A stretch of DNA of 64,000 nt from Herbaspirillum chlorophenolicum. GTDB taxonomy: Bacteria; Pseudomonadota; Gammaproteobacteria; Burkholderiales; Burkholderiaceae_D. Made by a program: the position numbers and the translations under genes. Position 1 is the stretch's first letter; each line of letters opens with the position of its first letter. Positions 31,056 through 41,158 of this stretch are shown here, one piece after another. The notes under the pieces were generated by a model. That model was not told the DNA's origin. It saw only the letters and a list, made by a program, of their open reading frames with translations, and did no database searches. The stretch covers positions 54,771 to 118,770 of the forward strand of contig NZ_LFLT01000013.1 of the NCBI RefSeq assembly GCF_001189955.1, read 5' to 3'.

Positions 31056-32150
31056 ATGTCCGCACCCTACCTGCCCGCGTGGCAGAAGATCAGAAGTATT
31101 GCCGTACTGGCGCCGCTGGCCGTATTGGCTGCCTGCGCCACGCAGGAAACGGGGTCGCCTGTTGCCCCCGCTACCACCAGCAGCCCTGCCGCAGTCGTGG
31201 CGCAGGCCCCCAAGTCGGCTGACACCCCTCAGAAAAAGGAACTGCGCGACCTGATCGCGCAACAGGATCGCTTGTATCGTGTGGCAGCGCCGCTGTTGAC
31301 CAGCAATGCGCAACTGTGCCGCGGCAATGCGCGCAACCTGCTTGGCTTCACCGCCAAGAACAGGTATTCGTTCCCCATCGAATATGCCGATACCGCACGC
31401 AGCCTGGGCTATGACGATCGCCTGCAGGTGACGGGTGTGCTGCCCGGCAGCGGCGCCGAGCAAGCCGGTATCCAGCGTGGCGACCTGCTGGTCATGCTGG
31501 CCGGCAAGCCGATGCCGCAAGGCACCGACGCAGAGCGCCAGGCCGCCGTACTGCTGAGCCCGCTGGTGGTGAAGAAAGCACCGATCAGCCTGGGCGTGCA
31601 GCGCAACGGCCAGCAACTCACCATCAATGTTCCTTTGACGTTTGCCTGCGCCTTCAGCATCGAGCTGGGCAACGCCGACAACGTCAATACCTATGCCGAC
31701 GGCCGCCGCGTGCTGATCACCCGCGGCATGCTGAAATTCACCCAGACCGACGAGGAACTGGCCTACCTGATCGCCAAGGACATGGCCCACAATATCCTCG
31801 GCCACGCGATCCGCCAGCGCATGGTGTCGACCATTGCCGAAGTCATCGATAACCTGCTGCTGCCGCATCCGGACCCGACCACCACGGCCGGTACTGCCGG
31901 CATCCGCGTCTATCCCCAGGATCTCGACGCTGCGGCCGATACGCTCTCGCTCTACCTGCTGGCACGCGCCGGCTACAGCATCGACAACGTGCCGGCCTTC
32001 TGGAAGCGCCTGTCGGATCAATATCCGGCCAGCGTGGCCAATGGCTACACGGCCTTACATCCATCGACGGCTTATCGCCTTTCGATGATCGATAAGGTGA
32101 CGCAGATCGTGAAGGCCAAACAGCAGTCCGACAAACCGCTGATGCCCTGA
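31056..32150 (+). CDS. PDZ/M48-like lipoprotein with degenerate zinc site (predicted pseudo-protease)
   Basis: A 364-residue predicted lipoprotein: signal peptide with lipobox LAAC, lipidated Cys27. Residues about 120-200 look like a PDZ domain (VTGVLPGSGAEQAGIQRGDLLVMLAGKP region). From about 230 the sequence follows the M48 peptidase fold: LAYLIAKDMAHNILGH and later LSLYLLARAGYSI. The HExxH zinc motif is replaced: the first His is Lys241 and the catalytic Glu is Asp242, with only His245 kept. The usual Glu of the third-ligand EAD motif aligns with Ala293. It is therefore probably not an active protease. GGAGA before ATG 31056 favours this start over ATG 31044. It follows dut directly. Confidence 0.85.
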   Translation: MSAPYLPAWQKIRSIAVLAPLAVLAACATQETGSPVAPATTSSPAAVVAQAPKSADTPQKKELRDLIAQQDRLYRVAAPLLTSNAQLCRGNARNLLGFTAKNRYSFPIEYADTARSLGYDDRLQVTGVLPGSGAEQAGIQRGDLLVMLAGKPMPQGTDAERQAAVLLSPLVVKKAPISLGVQRNGQQLTINVPLTFACAFSIELGNADNVNTYADGRRVLITRGMLKFTQTDEELAYLIAKDMAHNILGHAIRQRMVSTIAEVIDNLLLPHPDPTTTAGTAGIRVYPQDLDAAADTLSLYLLARAGYSIDNVPAFWKRLSDQYPASVANGYTALHPSTAYRLSMIDKVTQIVKAKQQSDKPLMP

Positions 32151-32169
32151 GCGGTTACCGCTCAAGCAG

Positions 32170-32207
32170 GAACGGCGCGGAAGAATGATTCTTCCGCGCC
32201 GTTTTTG
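32170..32207 (+). terminator. Strong intrinsic terminator after the M48-like gene
   Basis: ACGGCGCGGAAGAA-TGA-TTCTTCCGCGCCGT, a 14-base perfect stem followed by TTTTTG. Confidence 0.95.
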
Positions 32208-32265
32208 TTTTCAGCCTGCGCCACCCCAAGCACCGTCTTTCGCCAGGACGATGGCGATGAAACCA

Positions 32266-32299
32266 ATAAAAAAGCCGGAACGATGTTCCGGCTTTTTCG
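32266..32299 (-). terminator. Intrinsic terminator of clpA
   Basis: AAAAAGCCGGAAC-GAT-GTTCCGGCTTTTT lies just beyond the clpA stop on the minus strand; its symmetry lets it work in both directions. Confidence 0.92.
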
Positions 32300-32316
32300 T
32301 GCCTGCAACCTGAAGC

Positions 32317-34620
32317 TTATTCCACTTCCAGCTTTTCCTGCGGCTCTTCGGGCGGAGCCGAGTCGTCGCCTTCCGGGAACTCCAGCTTGACCTGGTCCTT
32401 GTCATCCATCTCGACAGTGACGCGGCCGCCGTTGACCAGCTTGCCGAACAGCAGCTCGTCGGCCAAGGCCTTGCGAATCATGTCCTGGATCAGGCGCGAC
32501 ATCGGACGTGCGCCCATCAGCGGATCGAAGCCCTTCTTGCCCAGGAACTTGCGCAGGCTGTCGGAGAAGACGGCTTCCACCTTCTTCTCATGCAACTGCT
32601 CTTCCAGTTGCATCAGGAACTTGTCGACCACGCGCAGGATGATGTCCTCATCCAGCGGACGGAAGCTGATGATCGCATCCAAGCGATTGCGGAACTCAGG
32701 CGTGAACATGCGCTTGATATCCACCATCTCGTCGCCGGCTTCCTTCTTCTCGGTGAAGCCGATGGTGCGCTTCTGCAAGCTCTCGGCGCCCGCGTTGGTG
32801 GTCATGATGATGATCACGTTGCGGAAGTCGGTCTTGCGGCCGTTGTTATCGGTCAGCGTGCCGTGGTCCATCACCTGCAGCAGGATATTGAAGATATCCG
32901 GATGCGCCTTTTCGATTTCATCCAGCAGCAGCACGGCATGCGGCTTCTTGTTGATCGCCTCGGTCAGCAGGCCGCCCTGGTCGAACCCGACATAACCCGG
33001 CGGCGCGCCGATCAGGCGACTCACCGCATGGCGCTCCATGTATTCGGACATGTCGAAACGCACCAGTTCGATGCCGAGGATGAAGGCCAACTGCTTCGCC
33101 ACTTCGGTCTTGCCCACACCGGTCGGGCCGGAGAACAGGAAGGAGCCGATCGGCTTGTCGGTCTTGCCCAGGCCGGCGCGCGCCATCTTGATGGCCGACG
33201 ACAATGCTTCGATGGCCGGGTCCTGGCCGAACACGACGTTCTTCAGGTCGCGATCGATGGTCTGCAGCTTGACGCGGTCGTCCTGGTTGACCGATTGCGG
33301 CGGGATACGCGCGATCTTGGAAATGATTTCCTCGATCTCGGACTTGCCGATGGTCTTCTTCTGCTTCGACTTCGGCAGAATACGCTGGGCCGCACCGGCT
33401 TCGTCGATCACGTCGATCGCCTTGTCAGGCAGATGGCGGTCATTGATGAAGCGGGCCGCCAGTTCGGCCGCCGAGGTCAGCGCCGAAGCGGAATACTTCA
33501 CGCCGTGGTGCTCTTCGAACTTGGACTTCAGGCCGCGCAGGATCTGAATAGTCTGTTCGACGGTCGGTTCGTTGACATCGATTTTCTGGAAGCGGCGGGA
33601 CAGCGCGTGGTCCTTTTCGAACACGCCGCGGAACTCGGTATAAGTGGTCGCGCCAATGCACTTCAACTGGCCGCTGGAAAGCGCCGGCTTGAGCAGGTTA
33701 GATGCATCCAGCGTACCGCCCGACGCCGAACCGGCGCCGATGATGGTATGGATCTCGTCGATGAACAGGATGCCGTTGGGGCTGTCCTTCAACTGCTTCA
33801 GCACTGCCTTCAGGCGCTGCTCGAAGTCACCGCGATACTTGGTGCCGGCCAGCAGCGCGCCCATGTCGAGCGAATACACGACGGCGTTCTTGAGGATTTC
33901 CGGCACATCGCCCTGGGTCACGCGCCATGCCAGCCCTTCGGCGATGGCGGTCTTGCCCACGCCGGCTTCGCCGACCAGCAGCGGATTGTTCTTGCGGCGG
34001 CGGCACAGGGTCTGGATCACGCGCTCGACCTCGGACTCACGGCCGATCAGCGGGTCGATCTTGCCTTCGGCGGCGGCCTTGTTCAGGTTCTGCGTGAACT
34101 GGTCCAGCGGGCTTTCCTTCTGCTGGCCTTCGGCTTGCACGTCCTCGGCGCCTTCCGGCGCCTTCTGCGGATCGGCCTGCTGGTCCTTGCGCACGCCGTG
34201 CGAAATGAAATTGACCACATCCAGACGAGTCACGCCCTGCTGATGCAGGTAGTAGACTGCGTGCGAATCCTTCTCGCCGAAGATGGCGACCAGCACGTTG
34301 GCGCCGGTCACTTCCTTCTTGCCGTTGGAAGCCGATTGCACGTGCATGATGGCACGCTGGATGACGCGCTGGAATCCCAGCGTGGGCTGGGTATCCACCT
34401 CGTTGGTACCAGGGACAGTCGGGGTGTTGTCGGTAATAAAATTGGTCAGCGTTTTGCGCAAATCATCGATATTCACCGAGCAGGCACGCAATACTTCGGC
34501 CGCGGACGGATTGTCCAGCAGCGCGAGCAGCAGATGCTCCACGGTAATGAATTCATGGCGCGATTGTCTGGCTTCGACAAAGGCCATATGCAAACTGACT
34601 TCAAGTTCCTGCGCAATCAT
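32317..34620 (-). CDS. clpA: ATP-dependent Clp protease ATP-binding subunit ClpA
   Basis: AAA+ unfoldase that feeds substrates to ClpP, guided by the adaptor ClpS. The 767-residue protein has the N-terminal ClpS-binding repeat domain ([16 protein letters not shown]), a first ATPase module with GEAGVGKTA and [12 protein letters not shown], and a second with GPTGVGKTE and [13 protein letters not shown]. It ends in an acidic/Glu-rich tail. GGAGGA precedes the ATG at 34618-34620, which overlaps the clpS stop in an ATGA arrangement, so the two are translationally coupled. Confidence 0.98.
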   Translation of the reverse strand: MIAQELEVSLHMAFVEARQSRHEFITVEHLLLALLDNPSAAEVLRACSVNIDDLRKTLTNFITDNTPTVPGTNEVDTQPTLGFQRVIQRAIMHVQSASNGKKEVTGANVLVAIFGEKDSHAVYYLHQQGVTRLDVVNFISHGVRKDQQADPQKAPEGAEDVQAEGQQKESPLDQFTQNLNKAAAEGKIDPLIGRESEVERVIQTLCRRRKNNPLLVGEAGVGKTAIAEGLAWRVTQGDVPEILKNAVVYSLDMGALLAGTKYRGDFEQRLKAVLKQLKDSPNGILFIDEIHTIIGAGSASGGTLDASNLLKPALSSGQLKCIGATTYTEFRGVFEKDHALSRRFQKIDVNEPTVEQTIQILRGLKSKFEEHHGVKYSASALTSAAELAARFINDRHLPDKAIDVIDEAGAAQRILPKSKQKKTIGKSEIEEIISKIARIPPQSVNQDDRVKLQTIDRDLKNVVFGQDPAIEALSSAIKMARAGLGKTDKPIGSFLFSGPTGVGKTEVAKQLAFILGIELVRFDMSEYMERHAVSRLIGAPPGYVGFDQGGLLTEAINKKPHAVLLLDEIEKAHPDIFNILLQVMDHGTLTDNNGRKTDFRNVIIIMTTNAGAESLQKRTIGFTEKKEAGDEMVDIKRMFTPEFRNRLDAIISFRPLDEDIILRVVDKFLMQLEEQLHEKKVEAVFSDSLRKFLGKKGFDPLMGARPMSRLIQDMIRKALADELLFGKLVNGGRVTVEMDDKDQVKLEFPEGDDSAPPEEPQEKLEVE

Positions 34621-34931
34621 GCTTCCTCCATCACGCATTGCAGGGGATGCCCTGCCTTTCGAGCGTGGGTTAAAACGAGTTCCACTTTTGTGGATGCAAT
34701 ATCTTTGGGATATACACCACACATACCCTTCCCATCTCGGTGAACCTTGAGCATGATCTGCGTCGCGGTTTCACGGTCTTTGTTGAAATACTCCTGGATG
34801 ACGGCGACAACGAATTCCATCGGCGTATAGTCATCGTTCAACAAAAGAACTTGGTACATAGGAGGCGGCTTAAGTTTCGCCTCTTGCCGCTCCAGTACTG
34901 TACCGCCATCATTTTCGTGCTTGGTTGCCAT
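34617..34931 (-). CDS. clpS: ATP-dependent Clp protease adaptor protein ClpS
   Basis: A 104-residue adaptor that delivers N-end-rule substrates to ClpAP. The core [20 protein letters not shown] contains the Asp-rich pocket that recognises N-terminal residues; [16 protein letters not shown] and the Cys/Val end are typical. It overlaps clpA by four bases and is divergent from the cold-shock gene, as cspD is in E. coli and Pseudomonas. Confidence 0.98.
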   Translation of the reverse strand: MATKHENDGGTVLERQEAKLKPPPMYQVLLLNDDYTPMEFVVAVIQEYFNKDRETATQIMLKVHRDGKGMCGVYPKDIASTKVELVLTHARKAGHPLQCVMEEA

Positions 34932-35262
34932 GCGTTTATTTGACCATCAAAAGCTGTGCAACGCACAATGATTACGTAAGATCCAGATGGAGAGATATTA
35001 CGCGTTTTCCCGCTGCTGCGCAGATGACGGTGATTTATCCTAAATCAAGAGCTACCGCCGCCATCGACGAAACAAGCGCCCAAACTTTAAGTTGAAAACT
35101 GCTTGACTTTTATATTTCCAGCGAGAACAATGGATTCATTGATTAGTAGTTACTACTTGTCAATGGTATGAAAGGGGGCACTGTTTAAGGGGGGCTGCGT
35201 GACGCGCGATGCTTCTTGCTTTAACGGCTCGTGTGATAGTTTAAAATTTGAAAGATGTTTTT
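34932..35262. other. Divergent regulatory region between clpS and the cold-shock gene
   Basis: No gene seen in these 331 bases. It must hold promoters for both directions. It has a perfect palindrome AGTAGT-T-ACTACT at 35145-35157 and TTGACT at 35103-35108, but I cannot fix a convincing -35/-10 pair. The last 100 bases would form a long leader for the cold-shock mRNA, as is common in the family. Confidence 0.5.
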
Positions 35263-35466
35263 ATGGCAACAGGTACAGTTAAGTGGTTCAACGATTCCAA
35301 AGGCTTTGGCTTTATTACCCCAGATGACGGCGGCGAAGATCTGTTTGCTCACTTCTCGGCTATCAATATGAATGGCTTCAAGACCCTGAAAGAAGGTCAA
35401 AAAGTCCAGTTTGATGTCACGCAAGGCCCCAAAGGCAAGCAAGCTTCGAACATCCAAGCGGCGTAA
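35263..35466 (+). CDS. cspD: Cold-shock domain protein (CspD-like by context)
   Basis: A 67-residue single cold-shock domain that binds single-stranded nucleic acid: RNP1 GFGFIT and RNP2-like LFAHFS are visible, with the conserved GTVKWFN start and [11 protein letters not shown] end. The frame opens five codons earlier (35248), but ATG 35263 gives the standard start. The order icd-csp-clpS-clpA matches that of cspD in pseudomonads; the length fits CspA-type proteins, so the exact subgroup is uncertain. Confidence 0.93.
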   Translation: MATGTVKWFNDSKGFGFITPDDGGEDLFAHFSAINMNGFKTLKEGQKVQFDVTQGPKGKQASNIQAA

Positions 35467-35482
35467 TCCCAGCCAGCTCCTG

Positions 35483-35510
35483 AAAAGCCTCGCATAGCGA
35501 GGCTTTTTTC
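35483..35510 (+). terminator. Intrinsic terminator of the cold-shock gene
   Basis: AAAAGCCTCGC-ATA-GCGAGGCTTTTTT directly after the stop. Confidence 0.92.
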
Positions 35511-35583
35511 ATTTCCGCACCCCACCCCACTACCCATACCTTTACGAGACCGCTGCAGCCCTCACAGGCAGTTGCGTCGCCAT

Positions 35584-35611
35584 ACAAAAAGCCGGGCAGT
35601 GCCCGGCTTTC
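35584..35611 (-). terminator. Intrinsic terminator of icd
   Basis: AAAGCCGGGCA/TGCCCGGCTTT stem followed by T on the minus strand, 28 bases after the icd stop. Confidence 0.9.
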
Positions 35612-35638
35612 GCATTTCCCGCATGTGGCACAAGGGGC

Positions 35639-36895
<1,257 letters not shown>

Positions 36896-37083
36896 CGTGG
36901 TCTCCGGCGTTTAAGCAGAACAAGCGGGGAATTTTAAGAGATTTCGCGAAAGCAGGTCGGAAGAATGCTCAGGGAAGGCAAAACTATCGTCGGCCAGGCG
37001 CCATGTCCTCTATAAGACATAAGATATGTCCTCGATTATGCATGAGGATTTTACGGAATCCCATGATTTTGCGACACTAGCGC

Positions 37084-37644
37084 ATGCCTCTCATATTATT
37101 CAACAAACCTTTCCAGGTGATGAGCCAGTTCTCCGCCCATCCGGAGCGCGAAACCCTCGCCGACTACATCAAGATCCCGAACGTCTACCCTGCTGGCCGC
37201 CTCGATGCCGACAGCGAAGGCCTGCTGCTGCTCACCGACGACGGCAAGCTCCAGCATGAAATCAGCAATCCGCGCCACAAGCAGCCCAAGACCTACCTGG
37301 CGCAAGTAGAGGGCGACGCCTCTCAGGAAGTGCTGCAACGCCTGCGCGATCCGCTCAACCTGGGTGACTTCGTCACGCAGAAAAGCGAAGCCCGGCTGAT
37401 CCAGGAACCTGGCTGGCTATGGCCGCGCAATCCGCCCATCCGTGAACGCAAAAGCCAGCCGACCAGCTGGATCGCACTCACCATCAGCGAAGGCAAGAAT
37501 CGCCAGGTACGACGCATGACGGCGGCGGTAGGCCTGCCGACGCTGCGCCTGGTTCGCATCGCCATTGGTCCGTTTTCGCTGGCAACGCATCCGCTGCTGC
37601 CAGGCGAGTGGCGCGAAGTGGATCCGCTGGAGCTGGAGCGCTAA
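37084..37644 (+). CDS. rluE: Pseudouridine synthase, RluE-like
   Basis: A 186-residue small-subunit-like RsuA/RluE family enzyme that isomerises uridine in rRNA; RluE modifies U2457 of 23S rRNA. The catalytic motif GRLDADSEGLLLLT holds the nucleophile Asp41. NRQVRRMTAAVGLPTLRLVR is the typical C-terminal block, and the N-terminal S4 domain is absent as in RluE. Position next to icd supports RluE over RluB or RsuA. Confidence 0.9.
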   Translation: MPLILFNKPFQVMSQFSAHPERETLADYIKIPNVYPAGRLDADSEGLLLLTDDGKLQHEISNPRHKQPKTYLAQVEGDASQEVLQRLRDPLNLGDFVTQKSEARLIQEPGWLWPRNPPIRERKSQPTSWIALTISEGKNRQVRRMTAAVGLPTLRLVRIAIGPFSLATHPLLPGEWREVDPLELER

Positions 37645-37760
37645 GCGACAAGGCCCGGAAAATTATCAAAACAACACCAATAATCCCTCGCACGCCCGAT
37701 AATTGCCAAAAAAGATCAAAAAGGTTGTCAACCTTCGTTGTCTGCTGCCGTTATTGTCAG

Positions 37761-37776
37761 TGATTCGCACGAATCA
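37761..37776. promoter_or_regulatory. Perfect palindrome upstream of the Lys/Ala-rich peptide gene
   Basis: TGATTCG-CA-CGAATCA is a 16-base near-continuous palindrome 45 bases before the peptide start, just downstream of a weak TTGTCA (37725-37730) and GTTATT (37750-37755) pair. The position suits a dimeric repressor or activator. Confidence 0.45.
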
Positions 37777-37820
37777 TCGTTTGCCTCACATCCCTAACAT
37801 GTTGAATTGAAGGACGCAAA

Positions 37821-37991
37821 ATGAAAAAATTGATCGCCGCTCTGGTCGCTGGCCTGTTCGCAACTGCCGCCTTCGCACAAGCCCCTGCCGCTCCGGAAGC
37901 TCCGAAGGCAGAAGCTGCTGCTCCGAAGGCAAAGAAGGCTAAGAAAGCCAAGAAGGCAAAGAAGGCAAAGAAGGCTGCTGAAGCTAAGTAA
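37821..37991 (+). CDS. Small secreted Lys/Ala-rich peptide
   Basis: A 56-codon gene. Residues 1-19 form a classic signal peptide ending AFA, giving a mature peptide of about 37 residues. The mature part is Ala/Pro/Glu-rich and then five Ala-Lys-Lys triplets (residues about 36-51), resembling histone H1 tails and the acid-shock type basic peptides. AAGGA precedes the ATG and a terminator follows, so it is an independent unit. The AKK coding stretch is an imperfect nine-base tandem repeat and could vary in length between strains. No function is assigned. Confidence 0.82.
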   Translation: MKKLIAALVAGLFATAAFAQAPAAPEAPKAEAAAPKAKKAKKAKKAKKAKKAAEAK

Positions 37992-38008
37992 TTAGCGTCG
38001 CGCAATTT

Positions 38009-38036
38009 AAAAAGGCAGGCTAGTCCTGCCTTTTTT
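38009..38036 (+). terminator. Terminator after the Lys/Ala-rich peptide gene
   Basis: AAAGGCAGG and CCTGCCTTTTTT stem, 18 bases after the stop. Confidence 0.92.
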
Positions 38037-38124
38037 CATGCCCGGACGATTAATTCCCTACTATCCGTTATTGACGGACTGACATCTTCGCCGCCCGCGC
38101 CAAAGCACAACTACGGCGAATCGC

Positions 38125-38130
38125 TATAAT
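38125..38130 (+). promoter_or_regulatory. -10 element upstream of the DUF192 gene
   Basis: TATAAT within CGCTATAAT, 44 bases before the ATG. No convincing -35; the extended GC before TATAAT recurs at carA, murB and murJ. Confidence 0.5.
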
Positions 38131-38174
38131 CCTGCAGATTCAAATCCCCGATTGATCGAAAACCAATATTGACC

Positions 38175-38639
38175 ATGCGCCAACTCAATCGCCCCCGCCT
38201 GTTCGCCGGCGTCGCCGCAGCCCTGCTCACGGCACTATGCCTTGCCGACGCTGCCGCCCAGACGCCGCAAGTCCGCAAATTCCCCACCACCCAGCTCAAT
38301 ATCGGCATTCACCTGATCAAGGCAGAAGTCGCCCAGACCGAAGCCGAGCGCGAGCAAGGCCTGATGTTCCGGGAGAAAATGGGGGATAACGAAGGCATGC
38401 TGTTCCTGTTCGGCACACCGGCAGGCGTTTGCATGTGGATGAAGAACACGCTGATCCCGTTGTCGGTCGCCTTCATGGATGAAAAAGGCGAGGTCATCAA
38501 CATCGAGGAGATGAAGGAACAGACCCTGGATTCGCATTGTGCCAAACGCGCTGCCGTCTATGCGCTGGAAATGAATAAAGGCTGGTTCAAGCAGAAGAAC
38601 ATCAAACCTGGTACCAAAATCGAAGGCCTACCCAAGTAA
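38175..38639 (+). CDS. DUF192 family exported protein
   Basis: A 154-residue protein with a signal peptide (cleavage after about ADAAA, residue 28) and a full DUF192 domain: LMFREKMGDNEGMLFLFG, CMWMKNTLIPLSVAFMD, and the end GWFKQKNIKPGTKIEGLPK. The domain is a small barrel found in many bacteria; its function is unknown. ATG 38175 is preceded in frame by a TTG at 38169 that is a less likely start. Confidence 0.9.
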   Translation: MRQLNRPRLFAGVAAALLTALCLADAAAQTPQVRKFPTTQLNIGIHLIKAEVAQTEAEREQGLMFREKMGDNEGMLFLFGTPAGVCMWMKNTLIPLSVAFMDEKGEVINIEEMKEQTLDSHCAKRAAVYALEMNKGWFKQKNIKPGTKIEGLPK

Positions 38640-38726
38640 GTCCAGCGATAGCGCTCCGAGGTGGGATAACCCGCCCCGGCATCCGTACAAGCAGCGAGAA
38701 GCGCTACCGAATTCACGCGACACAAA

Positions 38727-38754
38727 CGCAAAAACCCGCCTGAAAAGACGGGTC
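38727..38754 (-). terminator. Intrinsic terminator of rpsT
   Basis: On the minus strand ACCCG and CGGGT pair around a ten-base loop, followed by TTTTTG. Confidence 0.7.
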
Positions 38755-38815
38755 TTTGTTCTACTGCTTTACTGCAACTGCGCCGGAGGGCCGGCGTCAG
38801 CCAACGGCCGGCGAA

Positions 38816-39082
38816 TTAAGCAGCCAAGGCCTTCAGGGCAGCAGCCAGGCGGCTCTTGTGGCGAGCAGCCTTGTTCTTGTGAATGATTTTCTTGTCGGCG
38901 ATGCTGTCGATGGTCGACACCGATGCCTGGAACACGCTGGTTGCCGCAGCCTTGTCGCCACCGGCGATTGCCTTGCGGACAGCCTTGATTGCGGTACGCA
39001 GGGTCGAACGCTGGCTCGAGTTGTGCGCGTTTTGCTTAACTGCTTGACGTGCACGCTTACGTGCCTGTGCGGTATTTGCCAT
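38816..39082 (-). CDS. rpsT: 30S ribosomal protein S20
   Basis: An 88-residue, Lys/Arg/Ala-rich helical protein that binds 16S rRNA early in small-subunit assembly. The start [20 protein letters not shown] and the repeated basic helices, including [17 protein letters not shown], are diagnostic. It is a single gene with its own promoter and terminator, divergent from murJ, an arrangement common in betaproteobacteria. Confidence 0.98.
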   Translation of the reverse strand: MANTAQARKRARQAVKQNAHNSSQRSTLRTAIKAVRKAIAGGDKAAATSVFQASVSTIDSIADKKIIHKNKAARHKSRLAAALKALAA

Positions 39083-39158
39083 GAAATTATCCTAAATCGA
39101 GAGTCGTATGCGCCGCAAACCCTTAGGACTCGCGAAGCCAAATTCTGTAAAGCCTCGG

Positions 39159-39187
39159 ATTATAACCATTTTCCCCAGCTTGGGCAA
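39159..39187 (-). promoter_or_regulatory. rpsT promoter
   Basis: On the minus strand TTGCCC (39182-39187), a 17-base spacer, and a perfect TATAAT (39159-39164). Predicted leader of about 70 bases to the rpsT ATG. Confidence 0.75.
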
Positions 39188-39457
39188 ATACCTTATCTGG
39201 ACAAGGAGGAATCCGCGCCGATCCGTTGCATTCAGGTCAAAACGCTGCGCGCAATCCTGACTTGCCTCCAGATGCCCTACCCGACCAGCATAGCAAATGG
39301 GCATGCGGATTCAATGATGGACGCCGATGTTGCAATAAAGAAATTTCATTGATGCATCGAACCGATTCGAAATCAAGACACTCTACCGCCACCGCCCATC
39401 AGGCCGAAACGCTTTCCCGCACCGCCGATTCCCGGCCGCCGGACTGCGCTGCGCCGC

Positions 39458-39463
39458 TATAAT
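39458..39463 (+). promoter_or_regulatory. -10 element eight bases before the murJ start
   Basis: TATAAT within CGCTATAAT. With normal spacing, transcription would start at or next to the murJ ATG at 39472, giving a leaderless message. The -35 is poor. Confidence 0.5.
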
Positions 39464-39471
39464 GCCGCACC

Positions 39472-41025
39472 ATGAACTTGCATAAAACGCTCGCGACCAT
39501 CTCCGGCATGACGATGCTTTCCCGCATCACCGGACTGGCCAGGGAAATCCTGTTTGCCCGCGCCTTTGGCGCCTCCGCCTATACCGATGCGTTCAACATC
39601 GCCTTTCGCATTCCCAACCTGCTGCGCCGCCTGTTCGCCGAGGGCGCCTTTTCCCAGGCCTTCGTTCCGATCCTGGCCGAATACAAAAACCAGCGCGGAG
39701 AGGAGCAGACCAAGCATCTGGTAGACCATGTCGCCACCGTGCTGATGTGGGTGATGCTGGTTACCTGTGTGGCAGGCATCGTGGCCACCCCCTTCGTGGT
39801 CTACTTCATCGCCACCGGCCTGCAATACAACCCTGAGGCGTTCAACGCCTCGGTGGTGATGACCCGCATCATGTTCCCCTACATCGGCTTCATGGCCTTT
39901 GTGGCGCTGGCCGGCGGCATCCTCAATACCTGGAAGGAATTCAAGATTCCGGCCTTTACCTCGGTGCTGCTGAACCTGGCTTTCATCGTCGCATCGCTGT
40001 TTGTCGCGCCGTTCATGAAACAGCCGATCTACGCCATGGCGTTCGCCGTACTGGTAGGCGGCATCCTGCAAGTAGCGCTGCAATTGCCGGCGCTGGTGAA
40101 GATCGGCATGCTGCCGCGCCTGTACTGGAACCCGATGATCGGCCTGCGCGACACCGGCGTGAAGCGCGTGCTGCAGAAAATGGGCCCGGCCGTATTTGCC
40201 GTCTCAGCCGCCCAGATCAGCCTGATGATCAACACCAATATCGCTTCGCGCCTGGAGCACGGCAGCGTGTCCTGGCTCTCCTACGCCGATCGCCTGATGG
40301 AATTCCCGACCGCGCTGCTGGGCGTGGCGCTGGGGACCATCCTCCTGCCCAGCCTGTCCAATGCCCACTCCGCCGACGACATGGACGAATACTCGTCCCT
40401 GCTCGACTGGGGCCTGCGCCTGACGTTCATGCTCGCCATGCCGGCGGCGGTAGCGCTGGCCACCTTGTCGGAACCGCTGACGGCCACGCTGTTCCACTAT
40501 GGCAAATTCGACAACCTGTCGGTGACCATGACCAGCCATGCGCTGGTTGCCTACGGCGTCGGCCTGATCGGCCTGGTCACGGTCAAGATCCTAGCGCCGG
40601 GGTTTTATGCCAAGCAGGACATCCGTACCCCGGTCATGATCGCAGTCGGCGTACTGATCGCCACCCAGCTGATGAACGGCATTTTCGTGCCGATGTTCGC
40701 CCATGCCGGCCTGGCCTTGTCGATCGGCCTCGGCGCTTGCCTGAATGCAGCACTCTTGTTCGTGGGGTTGCGCCGCCGCCGGATTTACATGCCGCGCCCG
40801 GGCTGGGGGATTTTCCTGGCGCGGCTGGCCGGTGCGCTGCTGGTGCTGGCAGGCGTGTCATTGTGGATGGCCGGCCAGTTCGACTGGATCGCCTTGCGGG
40901 CGCATCCGCTGGGGCGCATCGGAGCGCTGATGCTGGTGATCGCGGTATGCGGGCTCGCCTATTTCGGACCGCTGCTGGCGATGGGGTTCAGGCTGCGCGA
41001 ATTCAAGCGCATCGCCCGGCGTTAA
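39472..41025 (+). CDS. murJ: Lipid II flippase MurJ
   Basis: Flips the peptidoglycan precursor lipid II across the inner membrane. The 517-residue MviN-family protein has the multi-helix MOP-superfamily pattern; it opens with MTMLSRITGLAREILFARAFG and has NLLRRLFAEGAFSQAFVPILAE. No Shine-Dalgarno precedes the ATG, and a TATAAT lies eight bases upstream. It is divergent from rpsT. Confidence 0.97.
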   Translation: MNLHKTLATISGMTMLSRITGLAREILFARAFGASAYTDAFNIAFRIPNLLRRLFAEGAFSQAFVPILAEYKNQRGEEQTKHLVDHVATVLMWVMLVTCVAGIVATPFVVYFIATGLQYNPEAFNASVVMTRIMFPYIGFMAFVALAGGILNTWKEFKIPAFTSVLLNLAFIVASLFVAPFMKQPIYAMAFAVLVGGILQVALQLPALVKIGMLPRLYWNPMIGLRDTGVKRVLQKMGPAVFAVSAAQISLMINTNIASRLEHGSVSWLSYADRLMEFPTALLGVALGTILLPSLSNAHSADDMDEYSSLLDWGLRLTFMLAMPAAVALATLSEPLTATLFHYGKFDNLSVTMTSHALVAYGVGLIGLVTVKILAPGFYAKQDIRTPVMIAVGVLIATQLMNGIFVPMFAHAGLALSIGLGACLNAALLFVGLRRRRIYMPRPGWGIFLARLAGALLVLAGVSLWMAGQFDWIALRAHPLGRIGALMLVIAVCGLAYFGPLLAMGFRLREFKRIARR

Positions 41026-41158
41026 GAAGAAAAACAAGCGAACAGAATAAACCGCAGCCGCCTTGTGTGCCAGAGTAGCTGGCTGGAAACAACAAGTATT
41101 TTTTTCGCCGTGTTGCAGAGGGTGACGCACGCCAAAATATTTTGATAGGATGGACGCC

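Larger units (their letters stand above)
39083..39471. other. Divergent region between rpsT and murJ
   Basis: 389 bases without a supported gene. It contains the rpsT promoter (39159-39187, minus) and a TATAAT at 39458-39463 just before murJ (plus). The middle, 39190-39450, shows no clear element. Confidence 0.6.

Noticed and set aside
32590..34743. 717-codon frame opposite clpA
   Set aside because: Antisense to clpA and no domain visible.
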